Shown here in pieces: positions 7,154-16,103 of a stretch of 32,041 nt of DNA. A model generated the notes under the pieces. That model did not search any database. It had not been told where the DNA came from and was given only the letters and a program-made list of their open reading frames with translations. Location of the stretch: positions 1-32,041 of the forward strand of contig NZ_DATJPM010000084.1 of the NCBI RefSeq assembly GCF_035506375.1, in the 5' to 3' direction. Made by a program: the position numbers and the translations under genes. Source of the DNA: Methanocella sp. (lineage in GTDB: Archaea > Halobacteriota > Methanocellia > Methanocellales > Methanocellaceae). Every line of letters starts with the position of its first letter. The stretch's first letter is position 1.

Positions 7154-8209
7154 TTAGATACTAAGCAATACTGCGGCGAAGAAGATGACGTAGAACAGCC
7201 CGCCGAGCATCAGCCCGGACATCTTTATTTCCTTCTGGCTGGACTCGATATATAGTATAACGCCGGACAAAAGAGCGATGCCGATGGTGAGCGCCTCCAG
7301 GAGCTCCGCCGGGTTCGCGATGTTCAGGTGCCAGCCCGTCAGCAGGATGCCGATCGTCACGGGTATGCAGCTCTGGAAGACCATGGCGCCGGTGATGTTC
7401 CCGATGGCGAAAGTGTCTTTGCGCTCACGGATCCACAGCATGCTGTTGAACTTTTCCGGCAATTCGGTCGCGATGGGGCTGATGACGAGCGACAGGATAA
7501 GCGGGTTTATGCCGATGACCGCGGCTATGGCGCTGATCTGGTTCACGAAAAGGTCGGCGCCAAGGATGATGGCCGCGAGCGACGCGAGTACCTGCAGCAC
7601 GATGAGCACGGTCGAGGGCTCGCGGGGCTCCGGGCAGTCCTTGTCCGGCCTGCCCGGCAGGCAGCGCTTGATCACTTTATCAAAGTAAAGGCCCTTTAAG
7701 TCCACGCCTCCGACTGCCTCCCCGGACTTGAGAGTGTATATCGTATAAACGATGTAAAGGGGTATGAGCGTGAAGCCCAGCACAGTCTTGAAAATACCGT
7801 ACTCGGTGGGAACGAAGGCCGCTATAGCGGCGAGTGAATAGGCCAGCAGGAAGAAAGTGAGGTCGCGGCGGATGAGCTGGCCGTTGACATGCAGGGTACG
7901 GGTGTTCCGGCGTTTGGCGAATACCAGCACGGAGAGGCCGCAGATGAATAGGGCCAGCGTCGCCAGCATGAATGGTGCGCCCAGGATGGCCCCGATGCCG
8001 ATCTCGTCGCCCGCCTCCCCGCCCATCATCAGTATCGCGATCAGCGGTATGAGCGTCTCCGGCAGGGCCGTGCCTATGGCTGCGAGCACGCTGCCGACAG
8101 CCCCCTCCGATAGGTTGAATCGCTTGCCTGTCCACTCGACGCCGTTCGTAAAGAACTCGCAGGCGCCCAGTATGACGACGAAGCTTAATAAGAATGCGAT
8201 GAGATCCAT
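7154..8209 (-). CDS. Sodium/calcium exchanger-family membrane protein
   Basis: A 351-residue polytopic membrane protein with the two alpha-repeats of the CaCA antiporter superfamily: GSVLAAIGTALPETLIPL near residues 39-56 and the partner SLVISPIATELPEKFN in the second half. Each carries the conserved acidic residue after the Pro/Thr-rich turn that binds the cation in this family. A cytoplasmic loop of about 50 charged residues (around 170-215) separates the halves. Likely exports Ca2+ or a similar cation in exchange for Na+ or H+. Start ATG 8209. It is divergent from the DUF192 gene with a 64-base spacer. Confidence 0.85.
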   Translation of the reverse strand: MDLIAFLLSFVVILGACEFFTNGVEWTGKRFNLSEGAVGSVLAAIGTALPETLIPLIAILMMGGEAGDEIGIGAILGAPFMLATLALFICGLSVLVFAKRRNTRTLHVNGQLIRRDLTFFLLAYSLAAIAAFVPTEYGIFKTVLGFTLIPLYIVYTIYTLKSGEAVGGVDLKGLYFDKVIKRCLPGRPDKDCPEPREPSTVLIVLQVLASLAAIILGADLFVNQISAIAAVIGINPLILSLVISPIATELPEKFNSMLWIRERKDTFAIGNITGAMVFQSCIPVTIGILLTGWHLNIANPAELLEALTIGIALLSGVILYIESSQKEIKMSGLMLGGLFYVIFFAAVLLSI

Positions 8210-8244
8210 TCAACCCACGGCTACATACCTAGTCCCAATATTCA

Positions 8245-8250
8245 TATATA
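8245..8250 (+). promoter_or_regulatory. TATA box of the DUF192 gene
   Basis: TATATA within TTCATATATAGTTT, about 26 bases upstream of ATG 8274 with no clear ribosome binding site between, pointing to a leaderless transcript. Confidence 0.5.
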
Positions 8251-8273
8251 GTTTTTCTGCCATAGGCTCCTTC

Positions 8274-8618
8274 ATGAGCCTCACCGCCGAAGGCGGCCGC
8301 ATCGTTTCAGCCGACATCGAGATCGCCGATTCGTTCCTCTCGAAACTTCTCGGCCTGATGTTCCGGAAGAGCTTTGCCGGGGCGCTTATCTTCGACATGG
8401 GCCGCGTGACATACGACGGCATCCACATGCTCTTCGTCAGGTTCCCCATCGATGTGGTCTTCCTGGACCCCGACAGGCGGATCGTCGACCTGAAGGAGAA
8501 CGTCCGGCCATGGGTGGGCACCGCTTTTCCCAAAAGCCGCTTCATGTACGCTATCGAGCTGCCCGCCGGGACTATCGCGAAAGTGGACCTTAAAGCGGGC
8601 GAAAAATTAGAATGGTAG
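8274..8618 (+). CDS. DUF192 family protein
   Basis: A 114-residue single-domain protein with the family's typical features: SKLLGLMFRKSF near residues 23-34, a GALIFDM strand, the IHMLFVRFPIDVVFLD core (about 50-65) and a C-terminal AIELPAGTI segment (about 93-101). DUF192 proteins are small beta-rich domains of unknown function, many exported; this one has no signal peptide. The open frame extends far upstream without a stop, but the homologous part and the TATA box both point to ATG 8274. Confidence 0.85.
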   Translation: MSLTAEGGRIVSADIEIADSFLSKLLGLMFRKSFAGALIFDMGRVTYDGIHMLFVRFPIDVVFLDPDRRIVDLKENVRPWVGTAFPKSRFMYAIELPAGTIAKVDLKAGEKLEW

Positions 8619-8668
8619 GATATTATTGTTTAATGTGATTGGTGTTTCTTTTAAGTTGTGGCATTCCT

Positions 8669-9407
8669 GGTATCGGTTGTACCACAGAGCGCGCAGACAG
8701 TAGTTACGTGCTTATAGTAAAGGCGCCTGCTTGCTCGCCTTAAAATTTCATTCTGGCTTTAAGTGCTCGAAGAGCACTGAGGAGACCATTTTTCACCACA
8801 AAGGCACTATGGCACGGAGGCTCACAAAGTCTTTTTTAGATTAAGTTACAAAGATCACAAAGCCGGTTCATTGGCGATCAGGGCATGAAGGATACAAGGG
8901 CACAGTGGAATTAGCAAGAGCACTTTTTGCCATCGTGCCTTCATAATCCTTTGTATCTTAGAAGTTCAAAAAGCGGCTCTGTGCCCTTTGTATCTTAATT
9001 ATAAAAAAGTCTTTGTGGGCCTCCGTGCTCTTCGTGCCTTTGTGGTGAAAAATAGTGCCCCCGTCACCGTTGTGCCTTAAAGAGCAGCAAACGATCATGA
9101 CACAAGCACGGAACTACTGTCAAAGTTTTTATTAAATGGAGGCGCTGAGGACTCAGAGGTCACAGGGCCCGCTTTTTGTTCCTTCAGAGGCACAGAGATT
9201 GCAGAGGCACAGGGCAAAAAGCACTCCCATTTTTATCTTCGATGAGATACACTAGATGAAGAGGCTATTAATAAAATTATCCGGTAGCTTCGGGGGTGTT
9301 ATATTGATCGCCTCTGTGTCTCTGCCATCTCTGTATCTCATCGACGATCTATCCCAAGGGATCAAAATTATAAAAGTCTCTGCGCGCTCTGTGGTATGAC
9401 CGATACC
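8669..9407. repeat. Nested palindromic repeat complex containing element copy 2
   Basis: The outer arms 8669-8699 and 9377-9407 are inverted repeats matching at 28 of 31 positions (CCACAGAG type). Immediately inside, 8697-8718 pairs with 9099-9120 (GACAGTAGTT...). Within that lies copy 2 of the palindromic element, core 8788-9053, exactly the length of the copy 1 core (266 bases). The right-hand part 9121-9376 is a further CAGAG-type imperfect palindrome (9236-9250 against 9333-9347). This 840-base gene-free region between the DUF192 and mtxX genes is therefore almost entirely repeat DNA. I saw no coding sequence in it. Confidence 0.75.
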
Positions 9408-9460
9408 ATGCCATAATACTGTAGAAGATAGTCAGAAGCGTCTATATCAATCAAAATTAT

Positions 9461-10279
9461 TTATAAAGGCTTTTTTGTCACCATGGCACTGGCCAGGCAG
9501 ATGGCATGGTCGTATCCGCTTCCCGCCCGGGACGTGTCCACATAGACGATGTCGGTCCCGACGAGTGGGGCCCCATAGCCTTCGCCGCAGCCGACCAGGC
9601 ACAGCGACCGGAACATGAGGTTGCCGCAGACGCCGTCGGGCGCCAGGATGTATTCGTACTCGTTCACAGCGTCCTCGAACAATATCGCCGCGTGCTTCGC
9701 ATCGATTCCCTTTGACCTAAGCGCCGCGGCCACGGCCTCGGCGTCGTCCATGGTCCTATCGACCCTGGACGAGCGCCCGCGGTCCTCCGTGCGGCCGCCC
9801 GATAGAACGCCGATGCGAGGCTCGACGCCGAACCTGCGCACCAGCGCAGCGCCGGCCTCGCCCAGCTCTATTTTTTCCGGAACCGTCCACCCTTCGTCCA
9901 CGCCCACCGGCGCAAAAAAGAAGAACCGGCCCGAAGGCGTGCGCAGCAGCGACACCCGGAGGACTCGCGGGAGGCCCATGATGCGCTTGAGGGATCTCAG
10001 CGTCGAGTTGGCGCCCAGAGAGCCCCGGACGACCCCGTCGACCTTGCCGTCCTTTAGCAGGTTAATGAGCGCCTCGTCGGGCTTATCGGAGACCACAGTA
10101 TCCAGCACGGTCTTTAGCGGCTGCGGGCTGACGAGCGTGACTCTTGCGAGCCCCCTTTCGGCGGCCTTCTCCGCAGCGTCGACGGTCTTCTCCGCGTACT
10201 GCGGGCCGACGCCGACGGCGATTCGGGCGTAGTTGGCCACGGCCCGCGCCGTGATCGTCTCCCAGAGCATCGCACTCAT
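9461..10279 (-). CDS. mtxX: Methanogenesis marker protein 4 / MtxX-like
   Basis: 272 residues, resembling the MtxX / methanogenesis marker 4 family, which is related to phosphate acetyl- or butyryltransferases and found only in methanogens; its reaction is unknown. Visible features: an N-terminal IAVGVGP strand-turn, a LINLLKDGKVDGVVRGSLGAN segment around residues 78-98, IGVLSGGRTEDRGRSSRVDRT in the second half, and a C-terminal catalytic-like stretch with GVCGNLMFRSL and GTDIVYVDTSRAGSGYDHA. ATG 10279 overlaps the TGA of the upstream marker-11 gene (ATGA), which fixes the start and implies coupled translation. A longer upstream frame exists but lies inside the marker-11 gene. Confidence 0.8.
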   Translation of the reverse strand: MSAMLWETITARAVANYARIAVGVGPQYAEKTVDAAEKAAERGLARVTLVSPQPLKTVLDTVVSDKPDEALINLLKDGKVDGVVRGSLGANSTLRSLKRIMGLPRVLRVSLLRTPSGRFFFFAPVGVDEGWTVPEKIELGEAGAALVRRFGVEPRIGVLSGGRTEDRGRSSRVDRTMDDAEAVAAALRSKGIDAKHAAILFEDAVNEYEYILAPDGVCGNLMFRSLCLVGCGEGYGAPLVGTDIVYVDTSRAGSGYDHAICLASAMVTKKPL

Positions 10280-11256
10280 CTCTTTATTAACGGAAGGGCA
10301 GTGTCGTTGTACAGCGCCGCCGCGTCCGTCCTCTCCTCGGACAGGGCGATCGCCGCGAGCGCGCCGATGCGGCCCTCCCGGTCCGGGAAGAGGTCGACGA
10401 ACTCGATGCCCGTGCCCTTCACGTTCTCCTCGACCGTTTCCACGGAGACGAGGCGCTTTTTGACCTCCCATCCGAAGGAGTTGAGCGCCGGCGATATGCC
10501 GATGCCCCGGTACACGGCGATGCCCGTCTTATTCGAGCGGGTCTCCTGCTTAACGGTCGAGACGACGTTGTCGACGAGTTTATCCACGGCCCCGGGCCGC
10601 GCGGCGAAGGTGATGGCGGAGGAGACGCAGTTCGTGGTCTTGTGGGGAGACTTCGGGAAAAGCTGGATGAGCCGCAGATTCAGGGGCTGTACGCCCTCGA
10701 TAGCCGCGGCGAGCTTGCTGGCCTTGAGCGCCAGCACCCAGGTGGCGCCGCCCTCCTTGTTATCGGTGTCGTCGATGCCTATGGTGACCTTCTCGTACAG
10801 CGGCGTGACAAGCTCCACTCGATTTGCCCTGGCGCCCCCGACCTTCAGGTCCTCCTCCGTCGGGTATATAGAGTACAGCACGCCCGGCGCCTGCGCCAGA
10901 CACGCAGCCACGCCAAGGCCAGCCCCGCCGCAGCCCGCCCACCTGGTGTGGACCTTATCGCCGTCGAGGGCCACGGACTCCAGGCCCTGGCCGCCGTACT
11001 CCACGTCCGTGGGGCCGAACTTGATGGGGCTCTCGCCCAGCCGGGCCCTCATGACCATGGTCGTGCCCTCGACCTCGCAATACTGGATGGCCCCGCCGGC
11101 GCGGCACCGGTTCACGGCGTCCCACTCGATGGTGCCCTTCACGGCGCACGTCTCGACGATCTCGGCGACGCCCTTCGAGGCGTCCACCATGGTCAGGAAG
11201 CGCTGCGAGAACATCGGGCCGAACTTATCCTTCACCTGCGTTGGGTTGAGTTTCAT
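10276..11256 (-). CDS. Methanogenesis marker protein 11
   Basis: 326 residues. Recognised by the IGIDDTDNKEGGATW motif near the middle, shared with the DUF1743 / TiaS-like fold and diagnostic of methanogenesis marker 11. Family members occur in methanogens; function unknown. Other landmarks: GGAIQYCEVEGTT (about 58-70), WAGCGGAGLGVAACLAQAPG (about 110-129) and the C-terminal EGRIGALAAIALSEERTDAAALYNDTALP. ATG 11256 is chosen because GTGATT (11260-11265) serves as ribosome binding site; an in-frame GTG at 11265 lies within that site. It forms a two-gene operon with mtxX. Confidence 0.8.
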   Translation of the reverse strand: MKLNPTQVKDKFGPMFSQRFLTMVDASKGVAEIVETCAVKGTIEWDAVNRCRAGGAIQYCEVEGTTMVMRARLGESPIKFGPTDVEYGGQGLESVALDGDKVHTRWAGCGGAGLGVAACLAQAPGVLYSIYPTEEDLKVGGARANRVELVTPLYEKVTIGIDDTDNKEGGATWVLALKASKLAAAIEGVQPLNLRLIQLFPKSPHKTTNCVSSAITFAARPGAVDKLVDNVVSTVKQETRSNKTGIAVYRGIGISPALNSFGWEVKKRLVSVETVEENVKGTGIEFVDLFPDREGRIGALAAIALSEERTDAAALYNDTALPLIKR

Positions 11257-11513
11257 GAGAATCACTTGCTAACGAAATTTTCGGTAATGATGTAATACTG
11301 GTTTCTATAAAAGAGTTTTGAGAATTTATTTGCCCTTCAGCATCAAAAACAAATAATTTATTTATTTCAATGAGTGGAGATTTATTCTGATAATAGCAAA
11401 ATTATTAAAAATTTAATAGTGAATTAGCACAAATTTATACCTTTTTTGGCATTTAAGGAAAAATAAAAAGCCTTTACGCAAAGTATTAATAAGCCCTATT
11501 CGTTTAATCTATA

Positions 11514-14500
11514 ATGGATATTTGTATGGCCGCTAAAATGGTTCATAATAAACTTTCAATGTTTGCTATAGCCATATTAGCTATAGCAATATTCATTGTT
11601 TCTCAGGCTCCACAGGTCACCGCTGCTGGAACTGTATCGTCAATCAGCCTTTCTGTCAATCCTGTGACGCTCAATGCCGACGGCACGAGTAAAGCCACTG
11701 CAACTGCTACCGTTACCGTGTCATCTGGAAGTTTAAGCGGCAATACAGTTACATTCACGGTGAACGGCACGAGCATAGGCTCCGCTTTAACGGATGCAGG
11801 TGGTGTGGCAAGCATGAGTATCGGGCCGTACGCGAGCGCGCGTATTGTAAACGTGCAGGCAAATTCTGGATCAAAGACTAGCGCCATTATCCCTGTTACC
11901 TTCATCGGACCGCCTGCAACTCTGGATCTGACGGCTTCCCCAGCTTTAAGGCTCGCCAATGGAGTCAGCACGTCTATGGCCATCGCAACGGTGAAAGACC
12001 AGAATGGCAATGCCATAAGCAATGCTGCAGTGAACTTTATCATCGACGGCGTCTATGCCGGCACCGTGTACACGGACGCCAGCGGTAACGCCAACATGCC
12101 GGTCGGGCCTTATGGAAGCACTCACACGGCCAACGTGACGGCGACGATTAACTCTTTAAGCTTATCGGCTAATGTAAAGTTTTTAGACCGGAACAATCTC
12201 TTTCTCTTCAGGTATCCGAGCGCTAACCAGCCGGTTCAATCCTACGCGGAGGTCGACGCGGTCTTTTATAGTGACCTGGGGAACAGTACCTATGCAGCCG
12301 GAGTGCCCCTGACCTTTACGGCATATGATCCTTATTTCTCCGTACTGGGGACGTATTCAGGCGTTACGGACGCGAGCGGCACCGTTAGGTTTTTCTTCAA
12401 CATGAGCCCGTTGCTGGGCAATAACACCGTCGTCGTCAGCAATAGCAACCTGGGAGGCACGCTCAAGACCACGGTCATCGTAGGCGAAGGCGGAGACGTT
12501 AGTAACATAATCATTTCATCAAATCCCGCTTCCCCCGTATTAGCCGACGGGACTTCAGGTTACACATTGACCATACAGGCGACCGATTCCGGGTACAATC
12601 CCGTTAGAAATAAGCATTTAACCATCGTGAAGAACCAGGACATAAATTATTCAATCGATGTTACGACTAATAATAATGGCTATGCGACCGTGAACATACC
12701 GCCTTCAATATTCGTGCGCAACGATGTCTATACGGTTACAGCCCAGGACATTGATTCTGCGAACAATTCCACTAAATACGTCAACAACTCGATCACATTG
12801 GGTTATATCCCCGGCCCGGCCACGGTACTTAGCGTGATAGCCGATCCGAACGCGGTCGCGAATGCCAATGTAACGACCCCGGGCGGGGCATATGACGTCC
12901 ACTCAACCGACATCATTACGACTATCACTGATGCGTGGGGCCATCCCATAAGCGGTCAGACGGTCAATGTGGCTTCACTTAACTCTACCCTGGGTTCAAT
13001 ATCCGGACCTACCACGGGTGTCACAAGCGATAGCGGAGAGTTCACTACCCAATTTACTTTGAATGCTTCGAATAGATTGGTCGATACGACCATGGGGGTG
13101 CCGGTCAGGGCGACCAGCGGCTCGCTATCGGGCACATGCTACGTTCTGTATACCGATGATTCGTTCCTTAGCATCAAGTCCAGTGTTTATCCGAAATATA
13201 ACATTTCGGTGAACGATACGATTAACGTGAACATAACGGTCAGGGGCATCGGGTGGAAGATCCGGGGACAGAGCTATGACATTGCCCTCATCTTCGATAG
13301 CTCGGGCAGCATGGACTGGCTATCCACGACGATCTACCCGACCACAAAGGACCCTGTATTAGGTTATATACTACCTGAAACAGGTACCATGAGCGCAAAG
13401 ATGTATTCGACAGTTTATAAAAACGGCCATAATGATATCGATCCCAGGGACTGGCACTTTGTGGATGATTATACCTACCATGGAAATGGGAGCCAAAGCA
13501 TTGAAATTATGTTTTCATCGTCATATAGAAACTATAGCTCGGATAACAGCGGAACTTGTTATTACTTGATGGTCAACGATTCCGCAGGAGATTATTGGTC
13601 GACATACGTCGGTGGTACGAATTACGATCATTCGGCGAATGAGAACTATGTCATCATCCCGAACCCGGTGAACGGCAGAACATACCATATTTATGGTGCG
13701 TATATTTATAATTCCGCCATGGGCGGCGCGCCGTATAATATGATGGTCCTGACGGAGCCGAAGAGGCTGGGACAGAAAGGCGATGTGGACAGCGCGGCAA
13801 AAGTTGCCGCGTCACTGTTCGTAAATAATATGACGAATAATCGGGTTAGCATCGTATGGTTCAACACCAGCTCGAAAGTCGCCTCACACCTGAAAACGGT
13901 TGACAGCACGAATAAGACTATCATTAATAATGCCATCAATGGCCTTGGCGCAAGCGGCGGCACTCAAATAGCGCTGGGTATAAACTCGGCAATAGCCGAA
14001 CTCACCGGCCCGTACTCGAATAGTTCCAATAAAAAGGCGGCAATACTACTCTCGGATGGCTATTCCCAGAGCCCCGGCAATGATATAGCCGCGGCGTATA
14101 CTGCCAAGAACGACAGTATAACCATATTTACAATAGGGATGGGCATGCCCGATATGAAAACACTGGGCGACATAGCCAATATCACTGGCGGCACTTTCAA
14201 TATGACGACGTCTGCGATTGATCTGCAATACGTCTATGGGAACATCTCGCAACAACTCAACCAGATCGTCGCCAATAAGACGGATATGCACATAATCACG
14301 AATTGCACGTATATCAATGGCACGCTATACCCGGATGCGGTTTACGTTCCCGGCAGCGCTTATGTCAAGTACCCCAATGGTACGGTAGTGCAGCAGGACC
14401 CGTCTATAAATTCGAACGGCACCTATGACCTCAGGTGGAACCCGGGCGTCATCAAGCTCAATGATACCTGGACTCTCAATTATCAGCTCCGGGTAATAAT

Positions 14501-14996
14501 GCCGGGCCCGATACAGCCCATCACCAACCAGAGCTACATTAACTTCACCCGGGAGGACGGAAGCAATGATAGCGCCATGTTCACCACGGAAAGCCTGTTC
14601 GTTAACGGTACCAGCCCTGGTAACCTGTCCCTATCGACGTTACCCGGGCCCAACGTAACGATACTTTCGCCATTACCCAAGACGGGATATAACACGACTC
14701 CGCCGACGCAGAAGATCGCCTGGCAGGTGAATTATACGGGTAACTATTCGTATAATGAGACGATAACCCAGATCGACTCAAGTGGCACGATAACAGCTTT
14801 ATACCCGAGCGCCAAATATCCAGCAGGCACGTTCGACGGTAACAGCAACCGTACGTTCAGCTTTGACTGGGACAGCAGCCAGATTGCGGGCGACTATTCG
14901 ATATTGATCATCGCCGATGACCACCACGGTGATCCGGGCAGCGATAGCGTTTTACTCCGCATCAGGTATGCCAACGGCCAGATCATACTCGTTTAA
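11514..14996 (+). CDS. Secreted Ig-like / von Willebrand A surface protein (candidate pilus adhesin)
   Basis: 1160 residues. An N-terminal hydrophobic segment (about 16-34) ending at TAAG near 36-39 is a Sec signal peptide. Five Ig-like (Big/invasin-like) repeats follow, at about 41-132, 133-227, 228-325, 326-433 and 434-560; the first two share the pattern SVNP...ADGTS...TDAGG...GPY. Next is a VWA domain with a full metal (MIDAS) site: Asp595-x-Ser597-x-Ser599, Thr817 and Asp848. The 222-residue gap between the first two MIDAS motifs includes about 150 extra residues (about 605-750) that look like an inserted beta-sandwich. N-x-S/T sequons are abundant. No C-terminal membrane anchor is seen. 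It heads a cluster of pilin-like genes. No ribosome binding site precedes ATG 11514; ATG 11526 is an alternative. Confidence 0.85.
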   Translation: MDICMAAKMVHNKLSMFAIAILAIAIFIVSQAPQVTAAGTVSSISLSVNPVTLNADGTSKATATATVTVSSGSLSGNTVTFTVNGTSIGSALTDAGGVASMSIGPYASARIVNVQANSGSKTSAIIPVTFIGPPATLDLTASPALRLANGVSTSMAIATVKDQNGNAISNAAVNFIIDGVYAGTVYTDASGNANMPVGPYGSTHTANVTATINSLSLSANVKFLDRNNLFLFRYPSANQPVQSYAEVDAVFYSDLGNSTYAAGVPLTFTAYDPYFSVLGTYSGVTDASGTVRFFFNMSPLLGNNTVVVSNSNLGGTLKTTVIVGEGGDVSNIIISSNPASPVLADGTSGYTLTIQATDSGYNPVRNKHLTIVKNQDINYSIDVTTNNNGYATVNIPPSIFVRNDVYTVTAQDIDSANNSTKYVNNSITLGYIPGPATVLSVIADPNAVANANVTTPGGAYDVHSTDIITTITDAWGHPISGQTVNVASLNSTLGSISGPTTGVTSDSGEFTTQFTLNASNRLVDTTMGVPVRATSGSLSGTCYVLYTDDSFLSIKSSVYPKYNISVNDTINVNITVRGIGWKIRGQSYDIALIFDSSGSMDWLSTTIYPTTKDPVLGYILPETGTMSAKMYSTVYKNGHNDIDPRDWHFVDDYTYHGNGSQSIEIMFSSSYRNYSSDNSGTCYYLMVNDSAGDYWSTYVGGTNYDHSANENYVIIPNPVNGRTYHIYGAYIYNSAMGGAPYNMMVLTEPKRLGQKGDVDSAAKVAASLFVNNMTNNRVSIVWFNTSSKVASHLKTVDSTNKTIINNAINGLGASGGTQIALGINSAIAELTGPYSNSSNKKAAILLSDGYSQSPGNDIAAAYTAKNDSITIFTIGMGMPDMKTLGDIANITGGTFNMTTSAIDLQYVYGNISQQLNQIVANKTDMHIITNCTYINGTLYPDAVYVPGSAYVKYPNGTVVQQDPSINSNGTYDLRWNPGVIKLNDTWTLNYQLRVIMPGPIQPITNQSYINFTREDGSNDSAMFTTESLFVNGTSPGNLSLSTLPGPNVTILSPLPKTGYNTTPPTQKIAWQVNYTGNYSYNETITQIDSSGTITALYPSAKYPAGTFDGNSNRTFSFDWDSSQIAGDYSILIIADDHHGDPGSDSVLLRIRYANGQIILV

Positions 14997-15008
14997 AAAG
15001 GAGCCACC

Positions 15009-15635
15009 ATGGTAAAAATAACGTATATAATAACGGGCGCTGTACTAATAGTAGCTCTGGTCGCCATCGGGGCCTTCGTTTATTATCATGGCAGCGCTCC
15101 GACCGCTCCTGCCCCAACTCCCTGGCCTGCGCCCGGCCTGACCAACGGGACCGAGGCCGGGATAACGGCCTTCCAGGCATTATCTCTTGGTAATAACGAT
15201 GCTAGCGTAAAACGCTGGATGGCGAATAATAAGAACGCGTCAATAGCGGAAATCTCTTCGGAATTCTGCGACGGGGGCCTATCCGATACCTGGAAGCTGA
15301 CCTATGCCTCGGATTCAGAGGAGGCGACGGTTAAGATAGGGAACATGACTGTACAAGACGTCACGTTTGCCAAAACGCCTGAAAGAGTATTCCCCCGGCA
15401 ACAGCTCATCACGGATAAGCTGATAGACAGCGATAGGGCATGCGGGATAGCTTCGAATTCACTGGCGAATATCGGCGATGCCACGGACGGACCTGCTTCG
15501 ATCACCCTGACCATGAAGGGGTCTGGAACGCCCATATGGGATATTAACTACCCGATCGCCTCGGGCTATTACATATTCCGTATTGACGCCTCGGGCGGTA
15601 AAATAACCGAGAGCGTGCAAGTCAATGGAAGTTGA
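15009..15635 (+). CDS. Membrane-anchored extracytoplasmic protein of unknown function
   Basis: 208 residues: an N-terminal membrane segment (about 4-25), a Pro/Ala-rich linker (APTAPAPTPWPAPG, about 31-44), then an extracytoplasmic alpha/beta part with several sequons and a C-terminal GYYIFRIDASGGKIT that loosely recalls PepSY domains. I do not recognise the family firmly. GGAG (15000-15003) precedes ATG 15009, and the gene begins 12 bases after the VWA gene, so it is co-transcribed. It could be a periplasm-like partner, chaperone or anchor for the VWA protein or the pilins (inference). Confidence 0.8.
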   Translation: MVKITYIITGAVLIVALVAIGAFVYYHGSAPTAPAPTPWPAPGLTNGTEAGITAFQALSLGNNDASVKRWMANNKNASIAEISSEFCDGGLSDTWKLTYASDSEEATVKIGNMTVQDVTFAKTPERVFPRQQLITDKLIDSDRACGIASNSLANIGDATDGPASITLTMKGSGTPIWDINYPIASGYYIFRIDASGGKITESVQVNGS

Positions 15636-15640
15636 AGCAT

Positions 15641-16093
15641 ATGCTGAGAGACGATGATTCCGGCCAATTCTTATTGCTTACAGGGGTCGTGATATCCATA
15701 GGAATGGTCATACTCCTGATCTTCCTCAACCAATCCTCCATGGGTGGCTACTCATCATCAGACTCGATAATGAGCTTCCCGAAGAACGACATCAGAGACC
15801 TCCGGATCGAGACCATAAACGAGGCGATTTCACTGGGGGCCCGGGAGAATAATAACCCGTATTATGGTTATAATAATTCGACGAGAGGGCAAATCAGGTC
15901 GGACATGTTCAATGCCTCGTTCATCGGGTACGCCTCGGACATTGCGAGCCTGAGTGCCAGGAACGGGTACCTGGCAAGCGTAAGCGCCATACCCGGTGTG
16001 GAAAACCAGACGATCAGCAACGCCACGGTCTCCGTATACTATAACAATGGCGAGACTATGTATAACGAGACGCTGACGGTCGTTATAGCTTAG
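15641..16093 (+). CDS. Pilin-like tripartite membrane protein 1
   Basis: 150 residues. The N terminus (LRDDDSGQFLLLTG) is a short charged leader, Ser-Gly-Gln, then a hydrophobic helix (about 11-27), the layout of archaeal type IV pilin-like proteins; the rest is an extracytoplasmic domain rich in Asn/Tyr and sequons. A conserved +5 or +6 glutamate is missing, Thr being present instead, so it may be a minor pilin or a non-processed relative. ATG 15641 follows TGGAAG (15626-15631); a TTG at 15632 overlapping the previous stop is less likely. It is part of a co-directional run of five genes. Confidence 0.75.
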   Translation: MLRDDDSGQFLLLTGVVISIGMVILLIFLNQSSMGGYSSSDSIMSFPKNDIRDLRIETINEAISLGARENNNPYYGYNNSTRGQIRSDMFNASFIGYASDIASLSARNGYLASVSAIPGVENQTISNATVSVYYNNGETMYNETLTVVIA

Positions 16094-16103
16094 GTGTGGG
16101 ACA

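Noticed and set aside
7857..8273. N-terminal extension of the DUF192 frame
   Set aside because: It is antisense to the exchanger gene, and the family homology and TATA box both begin at ATG 8274.
10280..10471. Upstream extension of the mtxX frame
   Set aside because: It runs inside the marker-11 gene; the ATGA overlap gives a natural start at 10279.
10301..11272. Long plus-strand frame opposite marker 11
   Set aside because: A GC-rich shadow frame of low complexity; marker 11 with its IDDTD motif is the real gene.
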